DNA of 64,000 bases from Sphingomonadaceae bacterium (lineage in GTDB: Bacteria; Pseudomonadota; Alphaproteobacteria; Sphingomonadales; Sphingomonadaceae), in contig JAFAZF010000028.1 in assembly GCA_019239915.1 (NCBI GenBank), positions 26,282 to 90,281 of the forward strand. The letters are read 5' to 3'. The notes under the pieces were generated by a model, which was not told the DNA's origin, did not search any database, and worked only from the letters and a program-made list of their open reading frames with translations. Numbering within the stretch: position 1 is the stretch's first letter; each line of letters starts with the position of its first letter. Position numbers and translations under genes: made by a program. Shown in pieces: positions 18,151-26,460 of the stretch.

Positions 18151-18837
18151 ATGAACGCTGATCAGGTCGCGGCGATTTTGCCCGAGACGTCGATGCTGGC
18201 GGCGTGCAGCCGGGAGGAGCTCGCCGAGCTCATCGGCAAGGCGAGCATCCAGCCGGTCCGCGTCGGCGACGTGCTGCTCGAGCAGGGCGAGGAGGGCGAT
18301 TCGATCGTGCTGCTGCTCGACGGCGTCGCGCGCGTCAGCATGGTCGCCGCCAACGGCCGCGAGATCATCCTGGACTATGCCGAGAGCGGCGCCGTGCTCG
18401 GCGAGATCGGCATGCTCGACGGCGAGCCGCGCACCGCGTCGGTGACGACGATCGCGCCGGGGCGGATCATGCGGCTCAGCCGGGCGGCGTTCGAAGGGTT
18501 CATCGAGGCGCATCCGCGCGTCGCGATGCGGATGATGCGGGAGATGGCGCGGCGGCTGCGCCAGGCCAACGACACGATCGAGGCGGATCGCGCCTGCTCG
18601 GCCGGCCAGCGGCTCGCACGCGCGCTCCGCCGGCTGATGCGGCCACCAGTCGAGAATACGCGGCTGCGCCACGATCTCAGCCAGAGCGAGCTCGGCAGCT
18701 TCGTCGGCATCAGCCGCGAGAACGTCAACCGCCAGCTCTCGGCCTGGGCCGACGTCGGCGCGATCGAGATGCGCCAGGGCCGCATCCGCATCCTCGACCG
18801 CACCTATATCGAGGAAGTGGCGGATACAGGGATCTAG
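18151..18837 (+). CDS. Crp/Fnr family transcriptional regulator
   Basis: A 228-aa regulator. An N-terminal cyclic-nucleotide-binding-type beta barrel (about 15-130, VGDVLLEQGEEGDSIVLLLDGVARVSM and GAVLGEIGMLDGEPRTASV) precedes a dimerisation helix and a C-terminal winged helix (DLSQSELGSFVGISRENVNRQLSAW). No Fnr-type N-terminal cysteine cluster is seen, and the ligand is unknown. The start is preceded by GGGGGAG; the ORF track begins 17 codons earlier. The order flavin-reductase-like then regulator is noted, but no target is implied by the sequence. Confidence 0.88.
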   Translation: MNADQVAAILPETSMLAACSREELAELIGKASIQPVRVGDVLLEQGEEGDSIVLLLDGVARVSMVAANGREIILDYAESGAVLGEIGMLDGEPRTASVTTIAPGRIMRLSRAAFEGFIEAHPRVAMRMMREMARRLRQANDTIEADRACSAGQRLARALRRLMRPPVENTRLRHDLSQSELGSFVGISRENVNRQLSAWADVGAIEMRQGRIRILDRTYIEEVADTGI

Positions 18838-18919
18838 CGGTCGCGCTGCCTCCCCCTCCGTTCGCTTGGGCTCTGCCTGGCCGGTTCTCGACAGGCTCGA
18901 ACCGCACGGGAGTGCCGGG

Positions 18920-19051
18920 CTATTGCGGCACGGGCGGATCGTTGGGGCTGGCGGGCGGAAGATCGCTCGGCGTCGGCACCGGCGGATCGCGCGGCTCGGG
19001 GACGGGCACGTCGATCGGCGTCGGGATCGGGTTGGCGGGCTGGGTGGCCAT
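18920..19051 (-). CDS. 43-aa proline-rich small protein
   Basis: Too short for the ORF track. It reads MATQPANPIPTPIDVPVPEP, continues with further PxP/DPP repeats (RDPPVPTPSDLPP) and ends PPVPQ. An AGGAG ribosome site lies 7 nt before the ATG. Nearly every third residue is proline and no membrane or signal segment is present. The clean start, ribosome site and regular amino-acid pattern support a real small gene. The function is unknown. Confidence 0.55.
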   Translation of the reverse strand: MATQPANPIPTPIDVPVPEPRDPPVPTPSDLPPASPNDPPVPQ

Positions 19052-19226
19052 GCACGGCTCCTGCGGTTCGCAGCATCAACGCATCGATCGCCTGCCTGTT
19101 CAGGCTGGCCCTCGATTTAAGCGCATCGCGGTTTTTGGCGGCATGGGCAGCAACCAACCTTCCCGCAAAGGCGGGAACCCACCGGGTTGACCTAGCCCGC
19201 TATTCGATCGGCCTGAATTGCCTCAG

Positions 19227-19398
19227 CCGTTCGGGCTGAGCCCTTCGACAGTCTGCCAAGGCGGGCGCTCAGGCTGAATTTCGATCCTGCGGATCGAAGT
19301 CGAAGCCCATGCGCCGTCGCTGCCCTTCGACTGGCCCAAAGGGCCAGCCTGTCCTGAGCGCCCGCCCTGCGGGCAGTCGAAGGGCTCAAGGCGAACGG
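19227..19398. repeat. Composite CCGTTCG-type repeat block
   Basis: Begins CCGTTCGGGCTGAGCCC and ends CTCAAGGCGAACGG. Internal modules include GATCCTGCGGATC, GGCCCAAAGGGCC and GCGCCCGCCCTGCGGGC. It occupies part of the 828-bp gap between the 43-aa gene and proS. Confidence 0.8.
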
Positions 19399-19459
19399 GG
19401 AATGGTGGATCAGTCAGGTCGAAGAGGGCTCTAGCGGTCCGTCGCGGCAGCCGGTTATG

Positions 19460-19486
19460 ATCCCCGGCCTTCGCGGGAATGACGAC
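19460..19486. repeat. Half copy of the TTCGCGGGAATGACG repeat
   Basis: ATCCCCGGCCTTCGCGGGAATGACGA matches one arm of the element after tRNA-His and the one before recR. The partner arm is not evident here, so this looks like a decayed copy. Confidence 0.5.
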
Positions 19487-19564
19487 CACCGTTGCGGCAG
19501 CCACGGTAAAAGGCAATCGCGCGGTCGTCTCGGATCGCCGAGGCAGATGCGCCACAAACACGAA

Positions 19565-19592
19565 CGCCCGGGTCGTTTTTTCGACCCGGGCG
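19565..19592 (-). terminator. Strong orphan hairpin terminator
   Basis: CGCCCGGGTCG / CGACCCGGGCG is a perfect 11-bp stem with a homopolymer loop (AAAAAA on the minus strand). The minus-strand continuation TTCGTGTTTGT is moderately U-rich. No protein gene ends just upstream on either strand, which is why it is linked to a possible small RNA. Confidence 0.55.
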
Positions 19593-19740
19593 CCGCGTGA
19601 CGATCGCTCGTCAGCCCCCTTGCTGAGCGGCCCTCGCGCATCGCACCCCTTATTCGCGACGCGGGGCCAAGCCCTCCCCGAACCAAGGCCAGGCCGAAGT
19701 CCGTGTGACTCTCGGTAGCGGGTCGACTTGCGATTGTCAT
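19565..19740 (-). ncRNA. Candidate small RNA ending in an orphan terminator
   Basis: No convincing protein gene lies here, yet the minus strand carries ordered hairpins. The first is GCGTCGC with GCGATGC, inside a GGCCC...GGGCC clamp. The second is TCAGC with GCTGA. The last is a strong terminator. The 5' end is not defined by the sequence. It did not match 4.5S RNA or tmRNA by eye; a 6S-like RNA is possible but unproven. Confidence is low. Confidence 0.3.
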
Positions 19741-19879
19741 GAATCTGCTTCGTTCAGCGCAACGAAAGGTCGGCGGCTGTGGCGCGCGCGCAACAGGCAC
19801 GCTTGCTCCGGCTACGGCCGCGCAATAGAGCGCATCGGACCCGGCGCGCGTCCGCGCTGAGCCAAGGTCCGGAATCCCG

Positions 19880-21205
19880 ATGCGTCTCTCCCGTTATTTC
19901 ATGCCCGTCGCCAAGGAAACGCCGGCCGACGCGCAGATCGTGAGCCATAAGCTGATGCTGCGCGCCGGGCTGATCCGCCAGACCGCCGCCGGCATCTACG
20001 CCTGGCTGCCGCTCGGCCAACGAGTGCTGCGCAACATCGAGCAGATCGTCCGCGAGGAGCAGGACCGGGCCGGCGCGATCGAGCTCTTGATGCCGACCTT
20101 GCAGTCTGCCGATCTCTGGCGCCAGTCGGGCCGCTACGACGCCTATGGCCCCGAAATGCTGCGCATCAAGGATCGCCACGAGCGCGAGCTGCTCTACGGG
20201 CCGACCAACGAGGAGATGATCACCGCGATCTTCCGGGATTCGGCGCGCAGCTATCGCGACCTGCCGCGCACGCTCTACCATATCCAGTGGAAGTTCCGCG
20301 ACGAGATCCGGCCGCGCTTCGGGGTGATGCGCGGCCGCGAGTTCCTGATGAAGGACGCCTATTCGTTCGACATGGACGAGGCCGGCGCGCGGCACAGCTA
20401 TTTCGAGCAGCTCCAGGCCTATATCCGCACCTTTCGGCGCCTCGGCGTGCAGGCGGTGCCGATGAAGGCGGCGAGCGGCCCGATCGGCGGCGACCTCAGC
20501 CACGAGTTCATCGTGCTCGCGCCGACCGGCGAGAGCGAGGTGTTCTACGATGCCGCGTTCGAGGCGGAAGATTGGAGCAGCCACCGGTTCGAGCGCGGCG
20601 ATACCGCCGGGCTCAACGCCTTCTTCAAGCGGCTGACGAGCGTCTACGCCGCCACCGACGAGACTCACGACGAAGCGCGCTGGGCGGAGGTGCCCGCCGA
20701 TCGCCAGCGGCAGGGCAGGGGCATCGAGGTCGGCCACATCTTCTATTTCGGCACCAAATATTCGGCGTCGATGGGGATGAAGGTGCAGGGGCGGGACGGA
20801 GCGGAAGTGGTGCCGCAGATGGGCAGCTACGGCATCGGCGTCTCGCGCCTGATGGGCGCGATCATCGAGGCGAGCCATGACGATGCCGGCATCATCTGGC
20901 CGGAGGCGGTCGCGCCCTACCAGGTCGGCCTGATCAACATGCGCGCCGATCATGCCGGCTGCGTCGCGGCGGCGGACGATATCTACGCCAAGCTCGGCGG
21001 CCTCGCGGGCGGCCGCGTGCTCTACGACGATCGCGACGAGCGCGGTGGCGCCAAGTTCGCGACGATGGACCTGATCGGGCTGCCCTGGCAGGTCGTGATC
21101 GGCCCAAAGGGGCTGGAGCGCGGCGTCGTCGAACTGAAGCAGCGCCGCACCGGCGAGAAGCAGGAGCTGAGCGTCGAAAGCGCGCTGGCAAGGTTGGCAG
21201 GGTGA
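19880..21205 (+). CDS. proS: Prolyl-tRNA synthetase, short alphaproteobacterial type
   Basis: Charges tRNA-Pro. The 441-aa protein begins [46 protein letters not shown]. Class II motifs appear as motif 1 ([22 protein letters not shown]), motif 2 ([26 protein letters not shown]) and motif 3 ([16 protein letters not shown]). The large inserted editing domain of the 570-aa bacterial form is absent, as is normal for alphaproteobacteria. An anticodon-binding domain ends the protein. It is followed by lolC after a palindromic repeat. Confidence 0.96.
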   Translation: MRLSRYFMPVAKETPADAQIVSHKLMLRAGLIRQTAAGIYAWLPLGQRVLRNIEQIVREEQDRAGAIELLMPTLQSADLWRQSGRYDAYGPEMLRIKDRHERELLYGPTNEEMITAIFRDSARSYRDLPRTLYHIQWKFRDEIRPRFGVMRGREFLMKDAYSFDMDEAGARHSYFEQLQAYIRTFRRLGVQAVPMKAASGPIGGDLSHEFIVLAPTGESEVFYDAAFEAEDWSSHRFERGDTAGLNAFFKRLTSVYAATDETHDEARWAEVPADRQRQGRGIEVGHIFYFGTKYSASMGMKVQGRDGAEVVPQMGSYGIGVSRLMGAIIEASHDDAGIIWPEAVAPYQVGLINMRADHAGCVAAADDIYAKLGGLAGGRVLYDDRDERGGAKFATMDLIGLPWQVVIGPKGLERGVVELKQRRTGEKQELSVESALARLAG

Positions 21206-21222
21206 ACCGCGGATCCGGGCCT

Positions 21223-21295
21223 CCGTTCGCCCTGAGCGAAGTCGAAGGGCAAGCGCTGATGGCGGCTGTGCTTCGACTGCGCTCAGCACGAACGG
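21223..21295. repeat. CCGTTCG-type palindromic repeat
   Basis: Compact copy between proS and lolC: CCGTTCGCCCTGAGCGAAG pairs with the arm ending GCTCAGCACGAACGG. Confidence 0.85.
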
Positions 21296-21320
21296 ATGTT
21301 GTTGAGCCGGGGCGCCTACC

Positions 21321-22571
21321 GTGATCCTCAATTCCTACGAGCGGATGATCGCCAGGCGCTATCTGCTGCCGGGCAAGGGCGAGGGGTTCATCTTCCTCGT
21401 CGCCACGATCAGCCTCGGCGCGGTGACGCTCGGCGTCGCGGCGCTGATCATCGTGATGAGCGTGATGAACGGCTTCCGCGCCGAGCTGTTCGACAAGATC
21501 ATCGGGCTGAACGGCCACGCCGTCGTGCAGGGCTATGACGGCCGGCTGCCGGGGTGGCGCGCGGTCGAGCAGGATGCGCTCGCGACGCCGGGCGTCACCT
21601 CGGCGACGCCGCTGATCGAGAATCCGTTGATGGCGAGCTTCGGCGGCCGCGTCGAAGGCGTGCTGGTGCGCGGCATGCGTGTCGAGGACATTCGCGGCAA
21701 CACCGCGATCGCGAGCCACATCAAGGCGGGCAAGCTCGCCCAGCTAACGCCGGGATCCGGCAACGTCGCGATCGGCTCGGCGCTCGCGCAGGCGCTCGGC
21801 GCCGACGTCGGGGACCAGATCAGCCTGATCAGCCCGGCCGGCCAGACGACGCCGTTCGGCACGGTGCCGCGCATCGTCAGCTATCGCGTCGCGGCGATCT
21901 TCGAGGTCGGCGTCTATGACTACGACAAGGCGTTCGTGGTGATGCCGCTGTCGGACGCGCAGACGCTGCTGATGCTCGGCGACGCGGTCGGCATGGTCGA
22001 GGTGCAGACCGTCGATGCCGACAAGGTCGGCAAGATCCTCGCGCCGCTCGCGGCCAAGACAGCGGGCATCGGCGTGGTGCAGGACTGGCGGCAGATGAAC
22101 GCCTCGCTGTTCGAGGCGCTGGAGGTCGAGCGGGTGGCGATGTTCGTCGTGCTCTCGCTGATCATACTCGTCGCGGTGTTCAACATCCTTTCCTCGCTGA
22201 TCATGCTGGTCCGCGCCAAGACGCGCGACATCGCGATCCTGCGGACGATGGGCGCGACGCGCCGCGCGCTGATGAAGGTGTTCGTGACGGTCGGCCTCAC
22301 GATCGGCACGCTGGGGACGGGGCTGGGGCTGATCGTCGGGGCGATCTTCCTGTTCTTCCGCCAGGATGTCGTCGATGCGGTGCAGGCGATCACCGGCCAG
22401 AACCTCTGGGATCCCTCGATCCGCTTCCTCACCGAGCTGCCGTCGCGCACCGATCCGTTCGAGGTGATCGCGATCACCGCGATGGCGATCGGCCTTTCCT
22501 TCCTTGCGACGCTCTATCCGGCGTGGAAAGCGGCGAGCACCGATCCGGTGCAGGTGCTGCGGTATGAGTGA
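21321..22571 (+). CDS. lolC: Lipoprotein-releasing ABC transporter permease LolC/LolE
   Basis: The membrane part of the LolCDE machine, which lifts lipoproteins from the inner membrane for transfer to LolA. The 416-aa protein has the typical topology: an N-terminal helix (EGFIFLVATISLGAVTLGVAALIIVMSVMNGF), a large periplasmic domain, then three C-terminal helices (VAMFVVLSLIILVAVFNILSSLIML; VGLTIGTLGTGLGLIVGAIFLFF; FEVIAITAMAIGLSFLATLYPAW). Alphaproteobacteria often use one permease as a homodimer, and only one is seen here. The start is GTG. The ATPase lolD follows after a repeat. Confidence 0.92.
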   Translation: MILNSYERMIARRYLLPGKGEGFIFLVATISLGAVTLGVAALIIVMSVMNGFRAELFDKIIGLNGHAVVQGYDGRLPGWRAVEQDALATPGVTSATPLIENPLMASFGGRVEGVLVRGMRVEDIRGNTAIASHIKAGKLAQLTPGSGNVAIGSALAQALGADVGDQISLISPAGQTTPFGTVPRIVSYRVAAIFEVGVYDYDKAFVVMPLSDAQTLLMLGDAVGMVEVQTVDADKVGKILAPLAAKTAGIGVVQDWRQMNASLFEALEVERVAMFVVLSLIILVAVFNILSSLIMLVRAKTRDIAILRTMGATRRALMKVFVTVGLTIGTLGTGLGLIVGAIFLFFRQDVVDAVQAITGQNLWDPSIRFLTELPSRTDPFEVIAITAMAIGLSFLATLYPAWKAASTDPVQVLRYE

Positions 22572-22581
22572 GGCACGGATT

Positions 22582-22680
22582 CTCCCTCTCCCCTTTGGGG
22601 AGAGGGTCGGGGTGAGGGGGGGCGACCTCTCGATAGCGCATCCCCCCCTCACCCAACCCTCTCCCCCGAGGGGAGAGGGC
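22582..22680. repeat. CCCTCTCCCC-type palindromic repeat in the lolC-lolD gap
   Basis: Nearly the whole lolC-lolD gap is an inverted repeat: CTCCCTCTCCCCTTTGGGG at one end and CCCTCTCCCCCGAGGGG at the other, with GGGTGAGGGG/CCCCTCACCC inside. It abuts the lolD start and must lie inside the shared mRNA. Confidence 0.75.
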
Positions 22681-22682
22681 TA

Positions 22683-23360
22683 ATGGCGATGGACCCCCTC
22701 CTCCACGTCACCGACCTGCGCCGCACCTTCCGTCAGGGCGAGGCGGTGATCGAGGTGCTGCGTGGTGTCGCGCTTGCGATCGCGCCGGGCGAGATCGTCG
22801 CGCTGCTCGGGCCGTCGGGCTCGGGCAAGTCGACCTTGCTGCAGGCGGTCGGCCTGCTCGAGGGCGGGTTCGAGGGCTCGATCCGGCTGGCGGGTCGCGA
22901 GGCGGCGAAGCTCGACGATGCCGGGCGCACCGAGCTTCGGCGCGATCATCTCGGCTTCGTCTACCAGTTCCACCATCTGCTGCCGGATTTCTCGGCGGTC
23001 GAGAACGTCGTGCTGCCGCAGCTCGTGCGCGGCGCGTCCCCCGCGGACGCGAAGGCGCACGCCGAATCGCTGCTCACCAGCCTCGGCCTCGCCGACCGGC
23101 TGACGCACCGGCCAAGCGCGCTTTCGGGCGGCGAGCAGCAGCGCGTCGCGGTCGCCCGCGCGCTCGCCAACAAGCCCGCGCTGGTGCTCGCCGACGAACC
23201 TACGGGCAATCTCGACGAGGCGACCGCGGACATCGTGCTGGCCGAGTTCCTCAGCCTCGTGCGCGGCCAGGGCTCGGCGGCGCTGGTCGCGACCCACAAT
23301 GAGCGGCTCGCGGCGCGGATGGACCGCGTCGTGCGGCTGCATGATGGCATCCTCAGCTAA
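22683..23360 (+). CDS. lolD: Lipoprotein-releasing ABC transporter ATPase LolD
   Basis: Powers lipoprotein release by the LolC/E permease. The 225-aa ATPase has Walker [13 protein letters not shown], the Q-loop region [18 protein letters not shown], the signature [15 protein letters not shown], Walker [15 protein letters not shown] and the switch His in [10 protein letters not shown]. It lies directly downstream of lolC on the same strand, so the pair forms one transporter. The start codon is almost abutted by a palindromic repeat and no strong ribosome site is seen. Confidence 0.94.
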   Translation: MAMDPLLHVTDLRRTFRQGEAVIEVLRGVALAIAPGEIVALLGPSGSGKSTLLQAVGLLEGGFEGSIRLAGREAAKLDDAGRTELRRDHLGFVYQFHHLLPDFSAVENVVLPQLVRGASPADAKAHAESLLTSLGLADRLTHRPSALSGGEQQRVAVARALANKPALVLADEPTGNLDEATADIVLAEFLSLVRGQGSAALVATHNERLAARMDRVVRLHDGILS

Positions 23361-23377
23361 CCACGTTCAAAAGACAG

Positions 23378-23461
23378 CCGTTCGCGCTGAGCGAAGTCGA
23401 AGTGCGTGCCGAGAGAACGAACGCCTGTGGCACGTCCTTCGAATTCGCTCAGGACGACCGG
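23378..23461. repeat. CCGTTCG-type palindromic repeat
   Basis: Copy between lolD and the small SANT-like gene: CCGTTCGCGCTGAGCGAAG at one end and GCTCAGGACGACCGG at the other (one mismatch from the usual GAACGG). Both flanking genes end here, so it may serve as a two-way terminator. Confidence 0.8.
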
Positions 23462-23489
23462 GGAAAGCTTGGCGAACGTAGCTCGCCGC

Positions 23490-23723
23490 TCAGATCGCGC
23501 TCGGCTCACGCGCCGCCGCCGCGGCAACCCGCCCGCGCATCGGCGCGCTCTTCACCGCGAGCTTGAGGATGTTGGCGCGGCTGCGGCAGGCTTCCTGCGT
23601 GCGGCCCATGGCGTGCGCGATGTCGCGCAGAAATTCGCCGTCGACGATGCGGCGGCGGAGCTCCGCATCGTCTTCCTCTTCCCAGCGCCGGCGATGCCCC
23701 GGCGGATGTCCAACGATCACCAT
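23490..23723 (-). CDS. Small SANT/Myb-like putative DNA-binding protein
   Basis: A 77-aa basic product. RRWEEEDDAELRRRIVDGEFLRDIAHAMGRTQEACRSRANIL has the spacing of a SANT/Myb-type trihelix: a Trp near the start of helix 1, an acidic run, then an (I)A..(M/L)GRT..A turn leading into a basic recognition helix. The last 15 residues are Ala/Arg-rich. A strong ribosome site (GAGGAGG) precedes the ATG. It is convergent with lolD. DNA binding is inferred from the pattern only. Confidence 0.65.
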   Translation of the reverse strand: MVIVGHPPGHRRRWEEEDDAELRRRIVDGEFLRDIAHAMGRTQEACRSRANILKLAVKSAPMRGRVAAAAAREPSAI

Positions 23724-23864
23724 GACCCGATCCTCCTCGTTGCAGCGGAGGTAGCGCGGTCGCTCTGAACGATTTTCGAATGCGCTTGTAAGCTGGCGGC
23801 AAGGTTGATCCTCGCCTTGACGGCTTCGGGGCCTCGACCCTATGAGGCGCGGCCTCGCAGGCGT

Positions 23865-23940
23865 GGCGATCGTAGCTCAATTGGTTAGAGCGCCGGTTTG
23901 TGGTACCGGAGGTTGCGGGTTCAATCCCCGTCGATCGCCC
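23865..23940 (+). tRNA. tRNA-His (GTG)
   Basis: Cloverleaf: acceptor GGCGATC/GATCGCC, D arm GCTC...GAGC, anticodon stem CCGGT/ACCGG around loop TTGTGGT with anticodon GTG, T arm GCGGG-TTCAATC-CCCGT. Discriminator base C73. The genomic base before position 1 is T, so the G-1 that is essential in most tRNA-His is not encoded. CCA is not fully encoded (CAT follows C73). Confidence 0.92.
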
Positions 23941-23954
23941 CATCCGCCATCATT

Positions 23955-24049
23955 CGTCATTCCCGCGAAGGCGGGAATCCATAGTGGCTGGACGCGCGTT
24001 CTTGCCCCGCCGGCAGAGAATATGGGTCCCCGCCTTCGCGGGGATGACG
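23955..24049. repeat. CGTCATTCCCGCG-type palindromic repeat (REP-like)
   Basis: Just after tRNA-His. CGTCATTCCCGCGAAGGCGGG and CCCGCCTTCGCGGGGATGACG are inverted arms, each with its own small hairpin. The same element occurs in reverse order before recR and, in diverged form, inside the start of ccmH. Confidence 0.85.
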
Positions 24050-24073
24050 AGCGGCTGATAAAGAAGGCAATCC

Positions 24074-25120
24074 ATGGCGCCCTGGCAGTTCCCCGATTTC
24101 GACGATCATGAGGCGGTCCATTTCTTTGCGGACGCGACCTCGGGCCTGCGCGCGATCATCGCGGTCCATTCGACGCATCTCGGCCCGGCGGCGGGCGGCT
24201 GCCGCTTCTGGCACTATGCGCAAGACGACGCCGCGATCACCGACGCGCTGCGCCTCTCGCGCGGGATGAGCTACAAGAACGCGATGGCGGGGTTGCCGCT
24301 CGGCGGCGGCAAGGGCGTGATCCTCGCGCCGGCCGATCGCGTCAAGACGCCGGCGCTGCTCGCCGCCTTCGGCCGCGCGATCGAGTCGCTCGGCGGCCGC
24401 TACGTCACGGCGGAAGATGTCGGCATGGGCGAGGCCGATCTCGTCGCGATCGGCCGCGAGACGCGCTACGTCTCTGGGCTACCGGTGGCGGGAGCGGATG
24501 CGGCGGGCGGCGATCCCGGCCCGTTCACCGCCGACGGCGTGTTCCTGGGCGTCAAGGCCGCGATCCGGCGCGGGCTGGGCAAGGACGATGCCGCCGGCGT
24601 GCACGTCGCGATCCAGGGCGTCGGCTCGGTCGGCGGCGGGCTCGCGCGGCGGCTGGCGGCGCAGGGCGCGCGGCTGACACTCGCCGATGTCGATGCCGGT
24701 CGCGCGGAACGGCTCGCCGCCGAACTGGGCGCTGCCACGGTCGCGGCCGACGCGATCCTGTCGATCGAGGCGGACGTGCTCAGCCCCTGCGCGCTCGGCG
24801 CGATCCTCACCGCCGAGACCATCGGCGCGCTGCGTGTGCCGGTCGTCGCGGGCGGCGCCAACAACCAGCTCGCGACGCCGGAAGACGGCGCCCGGCTGCG
24901 CGATCGCGGCGTCCTCTACGCGCCCGATTACGTTATCAACGCCGGCGGCATCATCAACGTCGGCCTCGAATATCTCGGCGCGGGCAGCGACGAGGTCGCG
25001 CGCCGCGTCGCCGCGATTCCCGAGCGATTGAACGCGATCTGGGACGAGGCGGAGGCTACCGCCACGCCGCCGAGCGCCGTTGCCGACCGCATGGCGCAGC
25101 GCCTGATCGGGCGAGGGTGA
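24074..25120 (+). CDS. Glu/Leu/Phe/Val family amino-acid dehydrogenase
   Basis: A 348-aa NAD-dependent oxidative deaminase of the leucine/valine/phenylalanine dehydrogenase subfamily. The substrate segment AGGCRFWHYAQDDAAITDALRLSRGMSYKNAMAGLPLGGGKGV carries the glycine-rich loop and catalytic lysines. The Rossmann part begins VAIQGVGSVGGGLARRLAAQGARLTLADVD. The C-terminal YAPDYVINAGGIINV is typical of leucine dehydrogenase. Amino-acid preference cannot be read directly; a branched-chain substrate is the best guess. It stands alone, with repeats on both sides. Confidence 0.88.
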   Translation: MAPWQFPDFDDHEAVHFFADATSGLRAIIAVHSTHLGPAAGGCRFWHYAQDDAAITDALRLSRGMSYKNAMAGLPLGGGKGVILAPADRVKTPALLAAFGRAIESLGGRYVTAEDVGMGEADLVAIGRETRYVSGLPVAGADAAGGDPGPFTADGVFLGVKAAIRRGLGKDDAAGVHVAIQGVGSVGGGLARRLAAQGARLTLADVDAGRAERLAAELGAATVAADAILSIEADVLSPCALGAILTAETIGALRVPVVAGGANNQLATPEDGARLRDRGVLYAPDYVINAGGIINVGLEYLGAGSDEVARRVAAIPERLNAIWDEAEATATPPSAVADRMAQRLIGRG

Positions 25121-25139
25121 GGCGACCCTTCTCCTCGAA

Positions 25140-25229
25140 CCGTTCGTGCTGAGCCTGTCGAAGCACTGTCCTTCTCTATTTTGTCCATGGAAAAGAAGAA
25201 CAGCCCTTCGACAAGCTCAGGGCGAACGG
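25140..25229. repeat. CCGTTCG-type palindromic repeat
   Basis: Copy after the amino-acid dehydrogenase, CCGTTCGTGCTGAGCCTG ... CAAGCTCAGGGCGAACGG. It starts the 487-bp gap before ccmC. Confidence 0.85.
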
Positions 25230-25333
25230 AAGTGGTAGGTGCGGCTGACCGCCGGCATCCTGCGCACGGAACGCTGCACTCCAATCTCAATTGATCGCGG
25301 GGTCGGCAGGCATACGCTCATACCAATCAGAAC

Positions 25334-25491
25334 CCGCTCGTGCTGAGCGAAGTCGAAGTACGTGCGGCACGCGCTCAAATTTGTTCTGCTTGAGCGAAGT
25401 CGAAGGTCACACCATCGCTGCAGTGGGATGGCGTGCAATGTGGATAGCCGTTCTACCTGTCACGTCCTTCGACTTCGCTCAGGACGACCGG
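25334..25491. repeat. CCGTTCG-type repeat, second copy in the gap before ccmC
   Basis: Begins CCGCTCGTGCTGAGCGAAG and ends CTTCGCTCAGGACGACCGG, with a third GAGCGAAGTCGAAGG arm inside, so it looks like overlapping insertions. The rest of the gap (to ccmC) shows no gene. Confidence 0.75.
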
Positions 25492-25607
25492 GGATGGAGA
25501 GCTGGTGGTGTGGCAGAGAGGTGTTGCAGCGGCACAGCAACGTGCGGCCCGTGTTCAGGAGCGCTCTTTCCGCCACCTTCAAGCTGCTTTAGAGAGCGGC
25601 TCCAGCC

Positions 25608-26330
25608 ATGCATATTTTCGCCAATCCCGGCCGTTTTCTCAGCATCGCGAAGCCGCTCACGCCGTGGCTCGGCTGGAGCGGCGCGGGCCTGATCGCTGTG
25701 GCGCTGACGGGCGGGCTGTTGGTGACGCCGCCTGACTATCTCCAGGGCGAGACGGTGCGGATCATGTACATCCATGTGCCGTCCGCATGGCTCGGCATGG
25801 CCGGCTGGATGGGCATCGCGGTGGCGAGCCTGATGCAGCTGGTCTGGCGGCATCCGCTCGCCGGCGTCGCGGCGCGTGCCTGCGCCGCGCCCGGCGCGGT
25901 GTTCGCCGCGGTCTGTCTTGCGACCGGATCGATCTGGGGGCGGCCGACCTGGGGCACCTGGTGGGAGTGGGACGGGCGGCTGACCTCGATGCTCGTGCTG
26001 TTCTTCCTCTATCTCGGCTATATCGCGCTGGCCGCGGCGGCGGACGAGCGCGGCGGTGAAGGGGCAGATCGTGCCGCCGCGATCTTTGGGCTCGTCGGCG
26101 CGATCAACCTGCCGATCATCCATTATTCGGTGCTGTGGTGGCGCACGCTGCATCAGGGCGAGAGCATCTCGCTCGGCGGCACGACGATCGCGCCCGCGCT
26201 GCTCTGGCCGCTGCCGCTCTCGGCGCTGGGCTTCACGCTGCTGTTCGGCGCGATCGTGCTGATGCGGATGCGCGCCGCGCTCGCCCATATCCGCGTCGAG
26301 GCGCGGCTGCGGAGGCTCGCCGAGGCATGA
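25608..26330 (+). CDS. ccmC: Haem transport protein CcmC
   Basis: An inner-membrane protein that loads haem onto CcmE for cytochrome c maturation. The 240-aa protein has six predicted helices and the tryptophan-rich WWD loop WGRPTWGTWWEWDGRLTSML, flanked by His residues (MYIHVPSAW and LPIIHYSVLWWRTLHQ) that would ligate haem. It is the first ccm gene here. ccmA and ccmB, which usually precede it, are absent, so the ABC part must be elsewhere. Its stop overlaps the ccmD start (ATGA). Confidence 0.93.
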   Translation: MHIFANPGRFLSIAKPLTPWLGWSGAGLIAVALTGGLLVTPPDYLQGETVRIMYIHVPSAWLGMAGWMGIAVASLMQLVWRHPLAGVAARACAAPGAVFAAVCLATGSIWGRPTWGTWWEWDGRLTSMLVLFFLYLGYIALAAAADERGGEGADRAAAIFGLVGAINLPIIHYSVLWWRTLHQGESISLGGTTIAPALLWPLPLSALGFTLLFGAIVLMRMRAALAHIRVEARLRRLAEA

Positions 26331-26455
26331 ACCAGTGGGCGTTCGTGATCGCCGCCTATGGGGTCGCCGGCGTGGCGACGTTCGGCCTGACTATCGTCAG
26401 CTACGTCCGGATGCGCCGCGCCGAGGCCGCCGCCGACGCGCTGCGAAGGCGCTGA
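26327..26455 (+). CDS. ccmD: CcmD, small haem-export accessory membrane protein
   Basis: The 42-aa protein MNQWAFVIAAYGVAGVATFGLTIVSY... is a single membrane helix with a positive tail (RMRRAEAAADALRRR), as expected for CcmD, which bridges CcmC and CcmE and helps release holo-CcmE. The ATG overlaps the ccmC stop, and ccmE starts 5 nt after its stop. It is too short to stand alone in the ORF track and appears there only as the end of a longer shadow ORF. Confidence 0.88.
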   Translation: MNQWAFVIAAYGVAGVATFGLTIVSYVRMRRAEAAADALRRR

Positions 26456-26460
26456 CGCAA

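Noticed and set aside
19414-19800. Possible protein MTIASRPATESHTDFGL... on the minus strand before proS
   Set aside because: It has no good ribosome site or family pattern and passes through the terminator hairpin; a small RNA is a better, still weak, reading.
25140-25491. CRISPR array in the gap before ccmC
   Set aside because: The repeated units are inverted arms of different lengths without regular spacers.
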